Source: Actinomycetota bacterium (GTDB lineage: Bacteria > Actinomycetota > Actinomycetes > Nanopelagicales > Nanopelagicaceae). From it: a stretch of 64,000 nucleotides of DNA. The notes beneath the pieces are model-generated. The model was not told the origin of the DNA and searched no databases. It was given only the letters and a program-made list of their open reading frames with translations. A program made the position numbers and the translations under genes. The stretch lies in contig WLPJ01000002.1 of the NCBI GenBank assembly GCA_009698815.1, positions 1-64,000 of the forward strand, given 5' to 3'. Every line of letters starts with the position of its first letter. Within the stretch, counting starts at the first letter, position 1. Shown one piece after another: positions 18,726-30,702 of the stretch.

Positions 18726-19753
18726 ACCAACCAATTGTTTTAGGAATCGAAACCTCTTGTGATGAAACCGCAATTGGAATTGTTCGTGGCCGCACCTTAT
18801 TGGCAAATGTCATCGCATCTAGCGTTGAAGAACATGCGCGCTTTGGGGGAGTTGTTCCTGAAATTGCCAGCCGCGCACATTTAGAAGCGATGCTGCCGAG
18901 TATTGAAAAAGCAGTCCGCAATGCCCAGATTTCACTGAGTGATATCGATGCCGTTGCAGTTACTGCAGGCCCTGGTTTAGTAGGCGCACTTCTTGTTGGT
19001 GTTGCATCAGCCAGTGGTTTGGCAATTGGTTTAGGCAAACCTTTATACGGTGTTAATCATTTGGCCGCACATATCTCTGTCGACTATTTAACTCACGATC
19101 AACCAACTGATCCAACCATTGCGCTGCTAGTTAGCGGTGGACACTCATCGCTGTTACAAGTAGATGACATCACCTCAAAAATTACCAAACTTGGTGCAAC
19201 GATGGATGATGCCGCCGGTGAGGCTTTCGATAAAATTTCCCGCGTGATGGGACTTGGGTTTCCCGGCGGTCCGGCAATTGATCGCACCGCACAAAGTGGA
19301 TCCGCGAGCGCAATTGATTTTCCACGCGGCTTAACAACTAGCAATGATTGGGCAACGCGTCCCTATGATTTTTCATTCTCAGGTCTCAAGACAGCCGTCG
19401 CGCGATATTTAGAAAGTACACCTGATTACAAAAAGGGGGACGTCGCAGCATCCTTCCAAGAATCAATCGTTGACGTTTTGCTTTTGAAATCATTGGCGGC
19501 ATGTAAAGCAACAGGCATTGATTCACTTGTTATTGCAGGTGGCGTTGCCGCTAATTCTCGCCTGCGCGCGGTGGCCGAAGAACGCTGCGCCAAGGCTGGC
19601 ATTCGCCTGCGCATTCCAAGTCCAGCTCTTTGCACCGATAACGGGGCGATGGTGGCCGCCCTTGGCTCACTGATGGTTGCCGCTGGTCGTGGACCCGGCC
19701 CGCAAGCCTTTGACGCTGAATCAGCCCTCCAAGTTGAGCGAGTTGCCCTCTAG
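18722..19753 (+). CDS. tsaD: tRNA N6-adenosine threonylcarbamoyltransferase TsaD
   Basis: TsaD is the catalytic subunit that transfers the threonylcarbamoyl group to A37 of tRNA; 343 aa. The N-terminus [14 protein letters not shown] and the metal-binding histidines His113 and His117 in NHLAAH are intact, as are [11 protein letters not shown] and [13 protein letters not shown]. It ends 51 bp before groES, and the -35 box of the groES promoter lies inside its last codons. The order tsaE-tsaB-rimI-tsaD-groES-groEL matches Mycobacterium and Streptomyces. Confidence 0.96.
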   Translation: MNQPIVLGIETSCDETAIGIVRGRTLLANVIASSVEEHARFGGVVPEIASRAHLEAMLPSIEKAVRNAQISLSDIDAVAVTAGPGLVGALLVGVASASGLAIGLGKPLYGVNHLAAHISVDYLTHDQPTDPTIALLVSGGHSSLLQVDDITSKITKLGATMDDAAGEAFDKISRVMGLGFPGGPAIDRTAQSGSASAIDFPRGLTTSNDWATRPYDFSFSGLKTAVARYLESTPDYKKGDVAASFQESIVDVLLLKSLAACKATGIDSLVIAGGVAANSRLRAVAEERCAKAGIRLRIPSPALCTDNGAMVAALGSLMVAAGRGPGPQAFDAESALQVERVAL

Positions 19754-19762
19754 AACTAGAGT
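19734..19762 (+). promoter_or_regulatory. groES-groEL promoter
   Basis: TTGAGC (19734-19739), 17-bp spacer, TAGAGT (19757-19762). The -35 box is within the 3' end of tsaD. The CIRCE-like operator starts at the last base of the -10 box and covers the predicted start site. Confidence 0.7.
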
Positions 19763-19788
19763 TAGCACTCTAAGCCCCACACTGCTAA
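19762..19788 (+). promoter_or_regulatory. CIRCE-like HrcA operator
   Basis: Left arm TTAGCACTC is a perfect CIRCE half; a 9-bp spacer is followed by CACTGCTAA, which matches 7 of 9 bases of the consensus right arm GAGTGCTAA. CIRCE elements bind the repressor HrcA and control groE and dnaK operons. Confidence 0.8.
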
Positions 19789-19804
19789 TTAAAGGAGCAT
19801 CACC

Positions 19805-21735
<1,931 letters not shown>

Positions 21736-21743
21736 GTAGAAGT

Positions 21744-21787
21744 AAAAAATCCCCCGCAGACCAATTGGTTTGCGGGGGATTTTCTTT
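21744..21787. terminator. Bidirectional terminator between groEL and whiD-like gene
   Basis: AAAATCCCCCGCAGACC pairs with GGTTTGCGGGGGATTTT (one G-U pair) around loop AATT, flanked by an A-run on the left and T-runs on the right. It can end both convergent transcripts. Confidence 0.9.
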
Positions 21788-21794
21788 TTTAAAG

Positions 21795-22094
21795 TTATGA
21801 AGCTTCGTAAATCTCTGGAACGTCCTTATTAAGAATTAGTGCGCGGTCATCTTCTGATAGACCGCCCCAGATTCCGTATGGCTCGGCAAGAGCGAGAGCT
21901 TGTGCGCGACAAGCAGCAATAACTGGACATGATGCACAGACAGCCTTCGCGGCATTCTCGCGATTGCGGCGACGTGGTCCACGCTCCCCATCTGGATGAA
22001 AGAACATTTCCGCAGGCAAGTCGCGACAAGCACCCTCGTACTGCCATTCCCAATGATCTGCTATTGGAAGCGGAAGTCGTGACTGGTCGGCCAT
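21795..22094 (-). CDS. whiD: WhiB-family [4Fe-4S] regulator, WhiD/WhiB3 type
   Basis: WhiB-like proteins bind a [4Fe-4S] cluster and attach to the primary sigma factor to redirect transcription. This one is 99 aa with cluster ligands Cys23, Cys53, Cys56 and Cys62 and the turn motif GIWGG (74-78). The segments WEWQYEGACRDL and FFHPDGERG match the WhiD/WhiB3 branch, which is also beside groEL1 in Mycobacterium. The start MADQSR is chosen because AAGGAG lies just upstream; longer in-frame starts are not conserved. It has its own promoter (TTGAAC-17-TATGGT). WhiB3 senses redox state in Mycobacterium; the role here is an inference. Confidence 0.9.
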   Translation of the reverse strand: MADQSRLPLPIADHWEWQYEGACRDLPAEMFFHPDGERGPRRRNRENAAKAVCASCPVIAACRAQALALAEPYGIWGGLSEDDRALILNKDVPEIYEAS

Positions 22095-22122
22095 TTTGTT
22101 CTCCTTGCCTGAGTAGGCCTTA

Positions 22123-22151
22123 ACCATACAACCGCGCCACAGGTTGTTCAA
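22123..22151 (-). promoter_or_regulatory. Promoter of the whiD-like gene
   Basis: On the minus strand: TTGAAC (22146-22151), 17-bp spacer, TATGGT (22123-22128), about 30 nt before the ATG at 22094. The 146-bp divergent gap to the MerR/B12 gene also holds a small CACGC/GCGTG hairpin at 22184-22198; no clear + strand promoter was seen. Confidence 0.65.
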
Positions 22152-22240
22152 GTATCTATCGCGCCAAAGCCTGTTCGTTTGATCACGCCTCGAGCGTGTT
22201 TCAAGTGGTGGGAAGTGCCAATAAGCGCGAACATTAGGCC

Positions 22241-23116
22241 ATGGAAGAGCTCCTCACGGTTTCGGCAACCGCACGCCGCATAGGGGTGGCACCCGCCACC
22301 CTGCGGACCTGGGACCGGCGATATGGGCTTGGACCTTCTAGCCACGAATCTGGCGAACATCGCAGGTACTGCGCAAGTGATTTAGCAAAGTTGATGTTGA
22401 TGCGACGCCTGATCACCGCCGGTATGACTACTGCAGATGCTGCGGTCGAAGCGCTCGCGCATAAAGGCGAAGTAGAAGTAGAAAAAATTCTTAAGCACTT
22501 TGAGATCCGCAGTGATGTCGTCGATGCCGTGGTAAAGGCGGCGCAATCACTTGATCGAAATTTTGTAGTAGCAATACTGCGTAAAGATATTGATAAATAT
22601 GGCGTTATTGATAGTTGGCACGAAGTAATTGTTCCGGTGCTAATTATCATCGGTGACATATGGGCAAAAACTGGAGAAGGAATTGAAGTAGAACACTTAC
22701 TTTCTGAAACCATTGCTGGACTAATGCGCGATCTCTCACTTAGCATTAAGAAACCAATCAATGGCCGCCCAGTCCTGTTGGCATCCGTTGGCGAAGAACT
22801 TCATTGCTTGGCCCTTCACGCACTTCATGCCGCTTTGGCTGAAGAAAATATTGAGTGCTATTTCTTGGGCGCCCGCACACCAATCGAGGCGCTAACCTCG
22901 ATGGTTTCGCGGAGCGCGCCGCCTGCGGTATTTCTCTGGGCACAGCTCTCCAAGAATGGGGATCCAAAATACTTCCGTGATATTCCTTCCATAAGACCTG
23001 CACCTCGTTTTATCTTGGGTGGCCCGGGCTGGGACCGTGAAGAATGTGTTGAAGTGGCCTATGTTGATGATTTGACGCTGGCTTGTCAGGAAATTAAGCA
23101 GGCAATCGGGGCTTAA
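22241..23116 (+). CDS. MerR-type regulator with cobalamin-binding domain (CarH-like)
   Basis: The 291-aa protein has an N-terminal MerR winged helix (about residues 4-70: VSATARRIGVAPATLRTWDR, then HRRY), a four-helix B12 cap domain (about 80-165) and a Rossmann B12-binding domain (about 176-290). The cap carries the W-x9-EH motif of CarH photoreceptors (Trp141, Glu151, His152). The lower-ligand motif appears as Glu186-x-His188-x-x-Ala191, with Ala in place of the usual Gly. CarH proteins bind adenosylcobalamin and repress DNA in the dark; light breaks the Co-C bond and releases it. Light sensing here is an inference. It is divergent from the whiD-like gene and 44 bp before guaB. Confidence 0.82.
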   Translation: MEELLTVSATARRIGVAPATLRTWDRRYGLGPSSHESGEHRRYCASDLAKLMLMRRLITAGMTTADAAVEALAHKGEVEVEKILKHFEIRSDVVDAVVKAAQSLDRNFVVAILRKDIDKYGVIDSWHEVIVPVLIIIGDIWAKTGEGIEVEHLLSETIAGLMRDLSLSIKKPINGRPVLLASVGEELHCLALHALHAALAEENIECYFLGARTPIEALTSMVSRSAPPAVFLWAQLSKNGDPKYFRDIPSIRPAPRFILGGPGWDREECVEVAYVDDLTLACQEIKQAIGA

Positions 23117-23133
23117 TTCTCAAGTTAGACTAG

Positions 23134-24276
<1,143 letters not shown>

Positions 24277-24287
24277 GGAGGACGCGC

Positions 24288-25397
24288 ATGGATATCGAGA
24301 TCGCACCAGGAAAGCGCGCCCGTCAGGCATATTCATTTGACGATATTGCAATCGTTCCTAGCCGTCGTACTCGCAACCCGGAAGATGTTTCAACTGCCTG
24401 GCAGATCGATGCTTATAAATTTGATATTCCAATGATGGCAGCGCCGATGGATTCAGTTGTCTCACCTGAAACAGCAATTGCAATCGGCAAACTTGGCGGA
24501 CTAGGTGTTCTAAACCTGGAAGGTTTGTGGACACGCTATGAGGATCCACGAATTCCCCTTGGTGAAATTGCATCCATGCCAGATAAGCACGCTACCCGCC
24601 GTATGCAAGAAATCTACAGCGCGCCGATTCGCCCAGAATTGATCAAAGAACGCATCAAGACAATCCGTGATTCAGGTGTGACTGTTGCCGCTTCCCTTTC
24701 CCCACAACGTACTGCCGAACTTCACAAAGCCGTTATCGATGCCGGAGTAGATATCTTTGTTATTCGCGGCACTACCGTTTCAGCAGAACATGTCGGCAAC
24801 GATGATTCTGCACTTAACTTAAAGAAATTTATCTACGAATTAGATGTTCCTGTAATTGTTGGCGGCGTTGCTACTTCAACTGGCGCACTTCACTTAATGC
24901 GCGCAGGTGCTGCCGGAGTTCTTGTTGGTTTTGGTGGAGGAGCTGCGCACACAACTCGCAAAGTTTTAGGAATCGAAGTTCCAATGGCATCAGCTGTTGC
25001 TGAAGTTGCCGCGGCTCGTCGCGAATATTTAGACGAATCAGGTGGCCGTTATGTTCACGTTATTGCAGATGGTTCAGTCGGTCGCTCTGGTGATATCGCC
25101 AAAGCAATTGCAGTCGGTGCAGATGCTGTGATGATGGGATCTCCACTTGCTAAGGCAACCGAAGCTCCAGGACTTGGTTGGCACTGGGGATCAGAGGCCC
25201 ACCATCAAGAGTTGCCACGCGGTGAACGCGTAAATGTTGGCACCATTGGATCCATTGAAGAAATTCTGATGGGCCCATCACACACCTCTGATGGATCTAT
25301 GAACTTATTTGGCGCACTGCGTCGCGCGATGGCAACTTCTGGGTATTCAGATGTTAAATCTTTCCAGCGCGTAGAAGTCATTATTCACGGGGCTTAA
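24288..25397 (+). CDS. guaB3: GuaB3-family IMP dehydrogenase-related protein
   Basis: This is a 369-aa (beta/alpha)8 paralog of IMP dehydrogenase, the GuaB3 family common beside guaB in actinobacteria. It shows AYSFDDIAIVPSRRTRNPED and the barrel segments VIADGSVGRSGDIAKAIAVG, naturally without CBS domains. The position of the catalytic cysteine reads GGGAAHTTR, with His instead of Cys, so IMP dehydrogenase chemistry by the usual thioimidate route is unlikely. A strong SD (AAGGAGG) lies before the ATG. It sits between guaB and guaA with short gaps, so a role in guanine nucleotide metabolism is expected but not proven. Confidence 0.9.
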   Translation: MDIEIAPGKRARQAYSFDDIAIVPSRRTRNPEDVSTAWQIDAYKFDIPMMAAPMDSVVSPETAIAIGKLGGLGVLNLEGLWTRYEDPRIPLGEIASMPDKHATRRMQEIYSAPIRPELIKERIKTIRDSGVTVAASLSPQRTAELHKAVIDAGVDIFVIRGTTVSAEHVGNDDSALNLKKFIYELDVPVIVGGVATSTGALHLMRAGAAGVLVGFGGGAAHTTRKVLGIEVPMASAVAEVAAARREYLDESGGRYVHVIADGSVGRSGDIAKAIAVGADAVMMGSPLAKATEAPGLGWHWGSEAHHQELPRGERVNVGTIGSIEEILMGPSHTSDGSMNLFGALRRAMATSGYSDVKSFQRVEVIIHGA

Positions 25398-25400
25398 CCA

Positions 25401-26951
25401 TTGAATTCTAAAAGCGGAGTCTTAGTCGTCGATTTTGGCGCGCAGTATGCACAGCTAATCGCACGTCGCGTGCGCGAGGCAAACGTTTACTCCGAAATTG
25501 TTCCATCCCACATCACAGCAGCGGAAGTAACTGCTAAGAACCCAGCAGCGATTGTTCTATCTGGTGGGCCAGCAAGTGTTTATTCTGAAGGCGCACCAAA
25601 ATTTGATAGCGCGATTTTGCAACTGGGTATTCCAGTCTTTGGAATTTGTTACGGTTTTCAAGTCATGGCTGCAGCCCTTGGCGGAGTTGTAAGCCAAACA
25701 GGTAAATCTGAATTTGGTCGCACTGAAATAAAAGTCGAGACAGCATCGAAAATCTTTTCGACTCTGCCGGCCTTGCAAAGTGTTTGGATGTCACACGGTG
25801 ATGCGGTGACGCAAGCACCTGCCGGTTTCAAAATCTGCGCCGTTACATCCGATACTCCAATTGCCGCCTTTGAAGATGCCACCGGACAAATTGCTGGAGT
25901 CCAGTTCCATCCCGAAGTCCTGCATTCGCAACACGGACAGGCGATTCTCAAAAGTTGGCTAATCAATATTGCTGGCTGCAAACCAGATTGGACAACTGGC
26001 AATATTGCCGAAAACGAGATCGCTAAAGCGAAAGAGTTAATTGGTAACAAGCGAGTTATCTGCGGCCTTTCAGGTGGGGTGGATTCAGCAGTTGCCGCAG
26101 CCATTATTCAACGCGCAGTCGGTGCACAACTAACTTGTGTCTTTGTTGATCACGGTTTATTGCGCAGCGGTGAATCCGAACAAGTACAACGTGACTTCGT
26201 TGCCGCAACTGGTATTGATTTAGTTGTAGTGGATGCAGTTGATCAATTTTTATCTGCCCTCAAAGGAGTGACTGATCCAGAGACCAAGCGCAAGATTATT
26301 GGCCGCGAATTTATTCGTTCCTTTGAAAAGGCAGCGCGCGATATCGCAGCCGGCGGTGATGTTGAATTCCTAGTACAGGGAACCCTTTATCCCGATGTTG
26401 TTGAATCAGGTGGCGGAACCGGTACGGCCAACATCAAATCCCATCACAACGTGGGCGGATTGCCGGATGACCTTAAATTTACTTTAGTTGAACCGCTGCG
26501 CACTTTATTTAAAGATGAAGTCCGCCAAGTTGGCCTTGAACTTGGGTTGCCTGAAGAAATCATCTGGCGCCAACCTTTCCCGGGTCCAGGACTTGGAATT
26601 CGAATCATCGGCGAAGTTACGAAGGAGCGTTTAGATCTTTTGCGTCATGCAGATTTAATCGCGCGCGAAGAACTTAAGGCGGCTGGTCTTGATCGTGAAA
26701 TCTGGCAATGCCCAGTAGTTTTATTAGCTGATGTACGAAGCGTTGGCGTGCAAGGCGATGGCCGTACATATGGCCACCCAATTGTCTTGCGTCCAGTTTC
26801 TAGCGAGGATGCGATGACTGCGGATTGGTCACGCGTTCCTTATGAAACTTTAGAGAAAATTTCAACACGAATTACCAATGAGGTACGCGAAGTAAATCGT
26901 GTGGTGTTAGATGTGACATCGAAGCCACCAGGAACTATCGAATGGGAGTAA
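25401..26951 (+). CDS. guaA: GMP synthase (glutamine-hydrolysing)
   Basis: GuaA aminates XMP to GMP using glutamine and ATP; 516 aa. The class I glutaminase domain has Cys83 in [10 protein letters not shown] and the His in FHPEVLHS. The ATP-pyrophosphatase domain starts with the P-loop [14 protein letters not shown], and the C-terminal dimerisation domain ends in [11 protein letters not shown]. The start is TTG, 3 bp after the guaB3 stop, giving the usual short N-terminus before [20 protein letters not shown]; no SD is visible, suggesting coupling. Its last codons overlap the upstream region of the cyclophilin gene. Confidence 0.96.
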   Translation: MNSKSGVLVVDFGAQYAQLIARRVREANVYSEIVPSHITAAEVTAKNPAAIVLSGGPASVYSEGAPKFDSAILQLGIPVFGICYGFQVMAAALGGVVSQTGKSEFGRTEIKVETASKIFSTLPALQSVWMSHGDAVTQAPAGFKICAVTSDTPIAAFEDATGQIAGVQFHPEVLHSQHGQAILKSWLINIAGCKPDWTTGNIAENEIAKAKELIGNKRVICGLSGGVDSAVAAAIIQRAVGAQLTCVFVDHGLLRSGESEQVQRDFVAATGIDLVVVDAVDQFLSALKGVTDPETKRKIIGREFIRSFEKAARDIAAGGDVEFLVQGTLYPDVVESGGGTGTANIKSHHNVGGLPDDLKFTLVEPLRTLFKDEVRQVGLELGLPEEIIWRQPFPGPGLGIRIIGEVTKERLDLLRHADLIAREELKAAGLDREIWQCPVVLLADVRSVGVQGDGRTYGHPIVLRPVSSEDAMTADWSRVPYETLEKISTRITNEVREVNRVVLDVTSKPPGTIEWE

Positions 26952-26953
26952 AG

Positions 26954-27619
26954 ATGAAAAAAGTTTTTTATTTTGCACTTGCATTAGCTTTGCTGCCTGT
27001 TTCAGCCTCCGCTGCCGAGCGCCCAACTTCGGTTCCGGGCTGCACTAAGCCAACCTCAAAGGCGCATGCTCCTGCAACGCTAAAGCAACCAACGGCCGTT
27101 GATAAGAAACTTGCTAAAACAATGACTATCAATACAAATTGTGGAGTGATCACAATTGCTTTGAACTCCGCTGCACCTCAAACTGTTACAAATCTTGCAA
27201 CGTTGGCCCGTGCCAAATACTTTGATGGCTCTTTCTGCCATCGTCTTACAACTGAAGGAATTTATGTTTTGCAATGCGGGGATCCATCAGCGCAAGGCAA
27301 CGGTTCACCAGGATCATGGAAGGGATATAAAGATGAAAACCTTCCAATAAAAACAATTCTTACCTATCCAGCAGGTACGGTTGCTATGGCTAATTCAGGG
27401 CCTAATACCAATGGCAGCCAGTTCTTCTTGGTTTATAAAGACACAGCGCTGCCGGCGAGCTACACAATCTGGGGAAAGATCAAAACAGGCTTGCCGCTAT
27501 TGCTGCGCATAGAAAAAGTTGGTGCTTACAAGGTTGACCAAACAACAGGTAATGCTTATTACGCGGGCGATGGAAACCCTGTACAACCGATTGAAATTAA
27601 ATCAGTGACAGTTCGTTAA
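26954..27619 (+). CDS. Exported cyclophilin-type peptidyl-prolyl isomerase
   Basis: This 221-aa protein has a clear Sec signal peptide (MKKVFYFALALALLPVSASA) and a cyclophilin domain that isomerises Xaa-Pro bonds in secreted proteins. Cyclophilin hallmarks are YFDGSFCHRL, MANSGPNTNGSQFFLVY and YTIWGKI. I prefer ATG 26954 over the in-frame ATG 26942 because GGGAG precedes the former and it starts directly with a signal peptide. It overlaps the context of guaA (start 3 bp after its stop). There is no lipobox, so a soluble or wall-associated location is likely. Confidence 0.88.
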   Translation: MKKVFYFALALALLPVSASAAERPTSVPGCTKPTSKAHAPATLKQPTAVDKKLAKTMTINTNCGVITIALNSAAPQTVTNLATLARAKYFDGSFCHRLTTEGIYVLQCGDPSAQGNGSPGSWKGYKDENLPIKTILTYPAGTVAMANSGPNTNGSQFFLVYKDTALPASYTIWGKIKTGLPLLLRIEKVGAYKVDQTTGNAYYAGDGNPVQPIEIKSVTVR

Positions 27620-27627
27620 CTCTTTTC

Positions 27628-28353
27628 TTAGTTGGTATTAACGATTTTAAAGGCTTCTGCGATACGACCTTCTGGCAAGCCAGCCATTGTGGCGTTGCGC
27701 TGACCCCATTCGCGAACCATATTTTCTAACTCTTTATTATGAGAAGTTTGTGATGCGTGTGCATGCAGCGCTGCCATCTTTAAATCAAAAGTATCGGTTA
27801 CATCAACCCAGTGATCTGGTTGAGCAAAGCCCATCACCCAAACTTCCTTGACGCGATGCGGTTGCAAACCTTCGCTATCTAATAAATCGGTGAATGCAAA
27901 GGGATTACGTGCATCGGGGTAGACAGCTTGAATCGACGCTTCACCTGCCGCTAAGTGATCAGGGTGGCTGGCACCGATTCGATCCCAGTTACGTTCGGGG
28001 GATTGGCAGAGCATGCGATCAGGTTTGCTGATGCGAATGCGACGAACAATATCTTTACGAAGTGCCAGAGTTGCTTCGAGATGGCCGTCGACATAATTTA
28101 AAAATGTAATATCAGTAACGCCGATAGCAGCCCCTGCAGCGCGTTGTTCGCGTTGGCGGATCGCAGGCATTTCCTCTTTAGTAAATCCAGATTCTTCGCC
28201 GCCTTGGTCGCCATTTGTGCAGAAGACATAAGCAACTTCGATTCCCGCTTTGACCCACTGCGCGATGGTTCCGGATGCGCCGAAGTCGGAATCATCGGGG
28301 TGGGCGTTAATTACTAAAACGCGTTTGATCTCGGTATCTGCAAGCGGCTCCAT
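27628..28353 (-). CDS. PIG-L/LmbE-family deacetylase
   Basis: This 241-aa zinc-dependent N-deacetylase-fold protein carries the metal motif NAHPDDSDFGASG and the second histidine motif SHPDHLAAGEA. Actinobacterial relatives include MshB and Mca of mycothiol metabolism and many sugar deacetylases; the substrate here is not clear. It is convergent with the cyclophilin gene (8-bp gap) and divergent from pcrA across a 29-bp gap. A minus-strand TAGGCT lies 9 nt before the ATG, so the mRNA may be leaderless. Confidence 0.85.
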   Translation of the reverse strand: MEPLADTEIKRVLVINAHPDDSDFGASGTIAQWVKAGIEVAYVFCTNGDQGGEESGFTKEEMPAIRQREQRAAGAAIGVTDITFLNYVDGHLEATLALRKDIVRRIRISKPDRMLCQSPERNWDRIGASHPDHLAAGEASIQAVYPDARNPFAFTDLLDSEGLQPHRVKEVWVMGFAQPDHWVDVTDTFDLKMAALHAHASQTSHNKELENMVREWGQRNATMAGLPEGRIAEAFKIVNTN

Positions 28354-28362
28354 GATGCGTTA

Positions 28363-28375
28363 AGCCTAATAGACT
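28363..28375. promoter_or_regulatory. Overlapping divergent -10 elements (PIG-L gene / pcrA)
   Basis: Plus strand: TAGACT (28370-28375), 7 nt before the pcrA ATG. Minus strand: TAGGCT (28363-28368), 9 nt before the PIG-L-gene ATG. The whole divergent gap is 29 bp, so both transcripts would start almost at their start codons. Confidence 0.5.
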
Positions 28376-28382
28376 CCGCGCC

Positions 28383-30626
28383 ATGGTCGATACAGATGCG
28401 CTGCTCGCGGGGCTTAATCCGCAGCAACAAAAAGCTGTAATCCATCAAGGCGCACCGCTTCTGGTTGTAGCAGGTGCTGGTTCAGGCAAAACACGCGTTC
28501 TCACACGTCGAATTTCTTATCTGATGGCAGCCCGTGAAGTTCGCCCCTACGAAATTCTGGCAATCACCTTTACCAATAAGGCTGCCGGTGAAATGAAAGA
28601 GCGCGTTACTGAACTGGTTGGTCCTGTTGCAAAGTCAATGTGGGTCTCAACATTTCACTCAGCTTGCGTGCGATTGTTACGTCAAGAAATCGAGCGCTTG
28701 GGTTACAGCACAACTTTTAGTATTTATGATTCTGCAGATTCGCAAAAATTGATTTCGCGTGTCATGGAGACCTTAAACCTTGATGCCAAGCGATACCCGC
28801 CTCGCCAATTTCAAGCGCTGATTTCTAACGCCAAGAACGAACTGCAGACGCCGTATCAATACTTATCGGCGGCGCAGAATCAATTTGAAACCATAGTTGC
28901 CGATGTTTACACCATGTATGAAAAGCGTTTACAGCAAGCCAACGCACTTGATTTCGATGATTTGATCATGAAAACGGTACAAGTTCTGCAACAGTTCCCT
29001 GAAGCAAAGGCACGCTTTCGTTCGCGCTTTCGCCACATCTTGGTAGATGAGTATCAGGACACCAACCATGCGCAGTACATGTTGGTTAAAGAGCTGACCG
29101 GTACTGAAGGTGATGGCTTTCCAATCGCCGAACTTTGTGTTGTGGGCGATGCCGATCAATCAATCTACGGATTTCGTGGGGCAACAATTCGTAATATCCT
29201 GCAATTTGAGGTTGATTATCCCAACGCTGCCACAGTATTACTCGAACAAAATTATCGCTCAACGCAAAATATTCTTAACGCCGCTAACGCAGTTATAACC
29301 CAGAATGAATCACGTAAAGAAAAGAATCTTTGGTCTGATGCTGGCGCAGGTGCGCCCTTAATCGGATATGTTGCCGAATCCGAATACGATGAAGCCGAAT
29401 TTATTAGATCCGAGATTCGCTCACTGCAAGATATGGGCCACTCGAACCCGGGTGACACCGCAGTCTTTTATCGCACAAATGCACAATCTCGTATCTTTGA
29501 AGAGATATTTATGCGCGCTGCAATCCCCTACAAAGTAGTTGGTGGGCTTCGCTTCTATGAACGCAAGGAAGTAAAGGATCTATTGGCTTATCTACGCGTG
29601 CTCGCCAATCCCAATGATGAAGTATCACTTCGTCGCATCATTAACTTTCCAAAACGGGGCATCGGCGATCGCGCACTTGAAGAAGTTGAACTTTTTGCAG
29701 TCGCGCAAGGGATTTCTTTCTGGCACGCCCTCTTGCGAGTCACTGAAGCTGCTGCTGTTCCGAATAAGGCCGCACACTCGATCGCTGAATTCACCGCGAT
29801 GCTCACCGCGCTGGCCGTCTTGGTTGAAGCCAAAACTAAGCCCTCAGTGATAATCGAAGCTGCACTTGAGCAATCTGGCTTACTAACTGAACTCGAAGCC
29901 AGCACCGATCCGCAAGATGAGGTGCGAGTTGAGAACTTAAAGGAACTTGTCTCTGCATCAATGGAATATGAAGAAAGATCTTTCGATGAACTAGGCGAAG
30001 ATGAAGAGATTTCATTGTCAGGTTTCCTTGAAAAAGTTTCACTGGTTGCCGATGCGGACGAGATTCCTGACGGTGAAGATCATGGGGGAGTCGTAACTTT
30101 GATGACCCTGCACACCGCAAAGGGTCTGGAATTTCCAACAGTATTTCTAACCGGCATGGAAGATGGAATCTTTCCGCATGCTCGCACGCTGGATGATCCG
30201 AAAGAAATTGAAGAAGAACGTCGCTTGGCCTACGTTGGTTTAACTCGCGCCGAAAAACGCTTATATATTTCGCGCGCTGAATATCGATTAACTTTTGGAA
30301 CTCCAAAATATAATCCTGGTTCACGTTTTCTAGATGAGATTCCATCCGAACTTATTGAGTGGAAGAATGAAACAAAATCTAAATCTTCTTCAGGTAGTTC
30401 AGGGCTACGTCGCAGAACTGCAACTACTCCACCTCCTCGTGCTACTGGCAAAAAATCATCCGCAATGGTTCTTCAAGTTGGACAGCGTGTGTCACATGAC
30501 ACATTTGGTCTCGGAACAGTGACGGCAGTTGGTGGTGAGGGCGACAAGTCAGAAGCAACCATCAATTTCGGCCAATACGGCGAGAAACGACTGCTGCTGC
30601 GCTATGCCCCAGTTGTGGTTTTGTAG
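28383..30626 (+). CDS. pcrA: ATP-dependent DNA helicase, UvrD/PcrA family
   Basis: This superfamily 1A 3'-5' helicase is 747 aa and is used in nucleotide excision repair and removal of RecA or stalled RNA polymerase. Walker A is VAGAGSGKTRVL (residues 29-40); other motifs are AITFTNKAAGEMKERV (Ia), DEYQDTNHAQY (II), VVGDADQSIYGFRGA (III), LEQNYRST (IV) and LMTLHTAKGLEFPTVFLTGM (V). The C-terminal tail after a Ser-rich linker contains a Tudor-like RNA polymerase interaction segment (VSHDTFGLGTVTAVGGEGD). It is likely leaderless (TAGACT 7 nt upstream). Confidence 0.95.
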   Translation: MVDTDALLAGLNPQQQKAVIHQGAPLLVVAGAGSGKTRVLTRRISYLMAAREVRPYEILAITFTNKAAGEMKERVTELVGPVAKSMWVSTFHSACVRLLRQEIERLGYSTTFSIYDSADSQKLISRVMETLNLDAKRYPPRQFQALISNAKNELQTPYQYLSAAQNQFETIVADVYTMYEKRLQQANALDFDDLIMKTVQVLQQFPEAKARFRSRFRHILVDEYQDTNHAQYMLVKELTGTEGDGFPIAELCVVGDADQSIYGFRGATIRNILQFEVDYPNAATVLLEQNYRSTQNILNAANAVITQNESRKEKNLWSDAGAGAPLIGYVAESEYDEAEFIRSEIRSLQDMGHSNPGDTAVFYRTNAQSRIFEEIFMRAAIPYKVVGGLRFYERKEVKDLLAYLRVLANPNDEVSLRRIINFPKRGIGDRALEEVELFAVAQGISFWHALLRVTEAAAVPNKAAHSIAEFTAMLTALAVLVEAKTKPSVIIEAALEQSGLLTELEASTDPQDEVRVENLKELVSASMEYEERSFDELGEDEEISLSGFLEKVSLVADADEIPDGEDHGGVVTLMTLHTAKGLEFPTVFLTGMEDGIFPHARTLDDPKEIEEERRLAYVGLTRAEKRLYISRAEYRLTFGTPKYNPGSRFLDEIPSELIEWKNETKSKSSSGSSGLRRRTATTPPPRATGKKSSAMVLQVGQRVSHDTFGLGTVTAVGGEGDKSEATINFGQYGEKRLLLRYAPVVVL

Positions 30627-30702
30627 CCTGCTCCAAGGATTAGGATTACACCTATCCGCTAGCACGAAGAAGAGCTAGTAAATTTGGAAATGGTAGTTAT
30701 CT

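Noticed and set aside
22095-22151. Longer N-terminus for the whiD-like gene
   Set aside because: The added 19 codons cover the predicted SD, transcription start and -10/-35 boxes.
22095-22240. CarH-type operator (TGTACA direct repeats) in front of the B12 regulator
   Set aside because: Only loosely similar TTCAAGT repeats about 50 bp apart were found, and one lies in the whiD-like promoter; not enough to call an operator.
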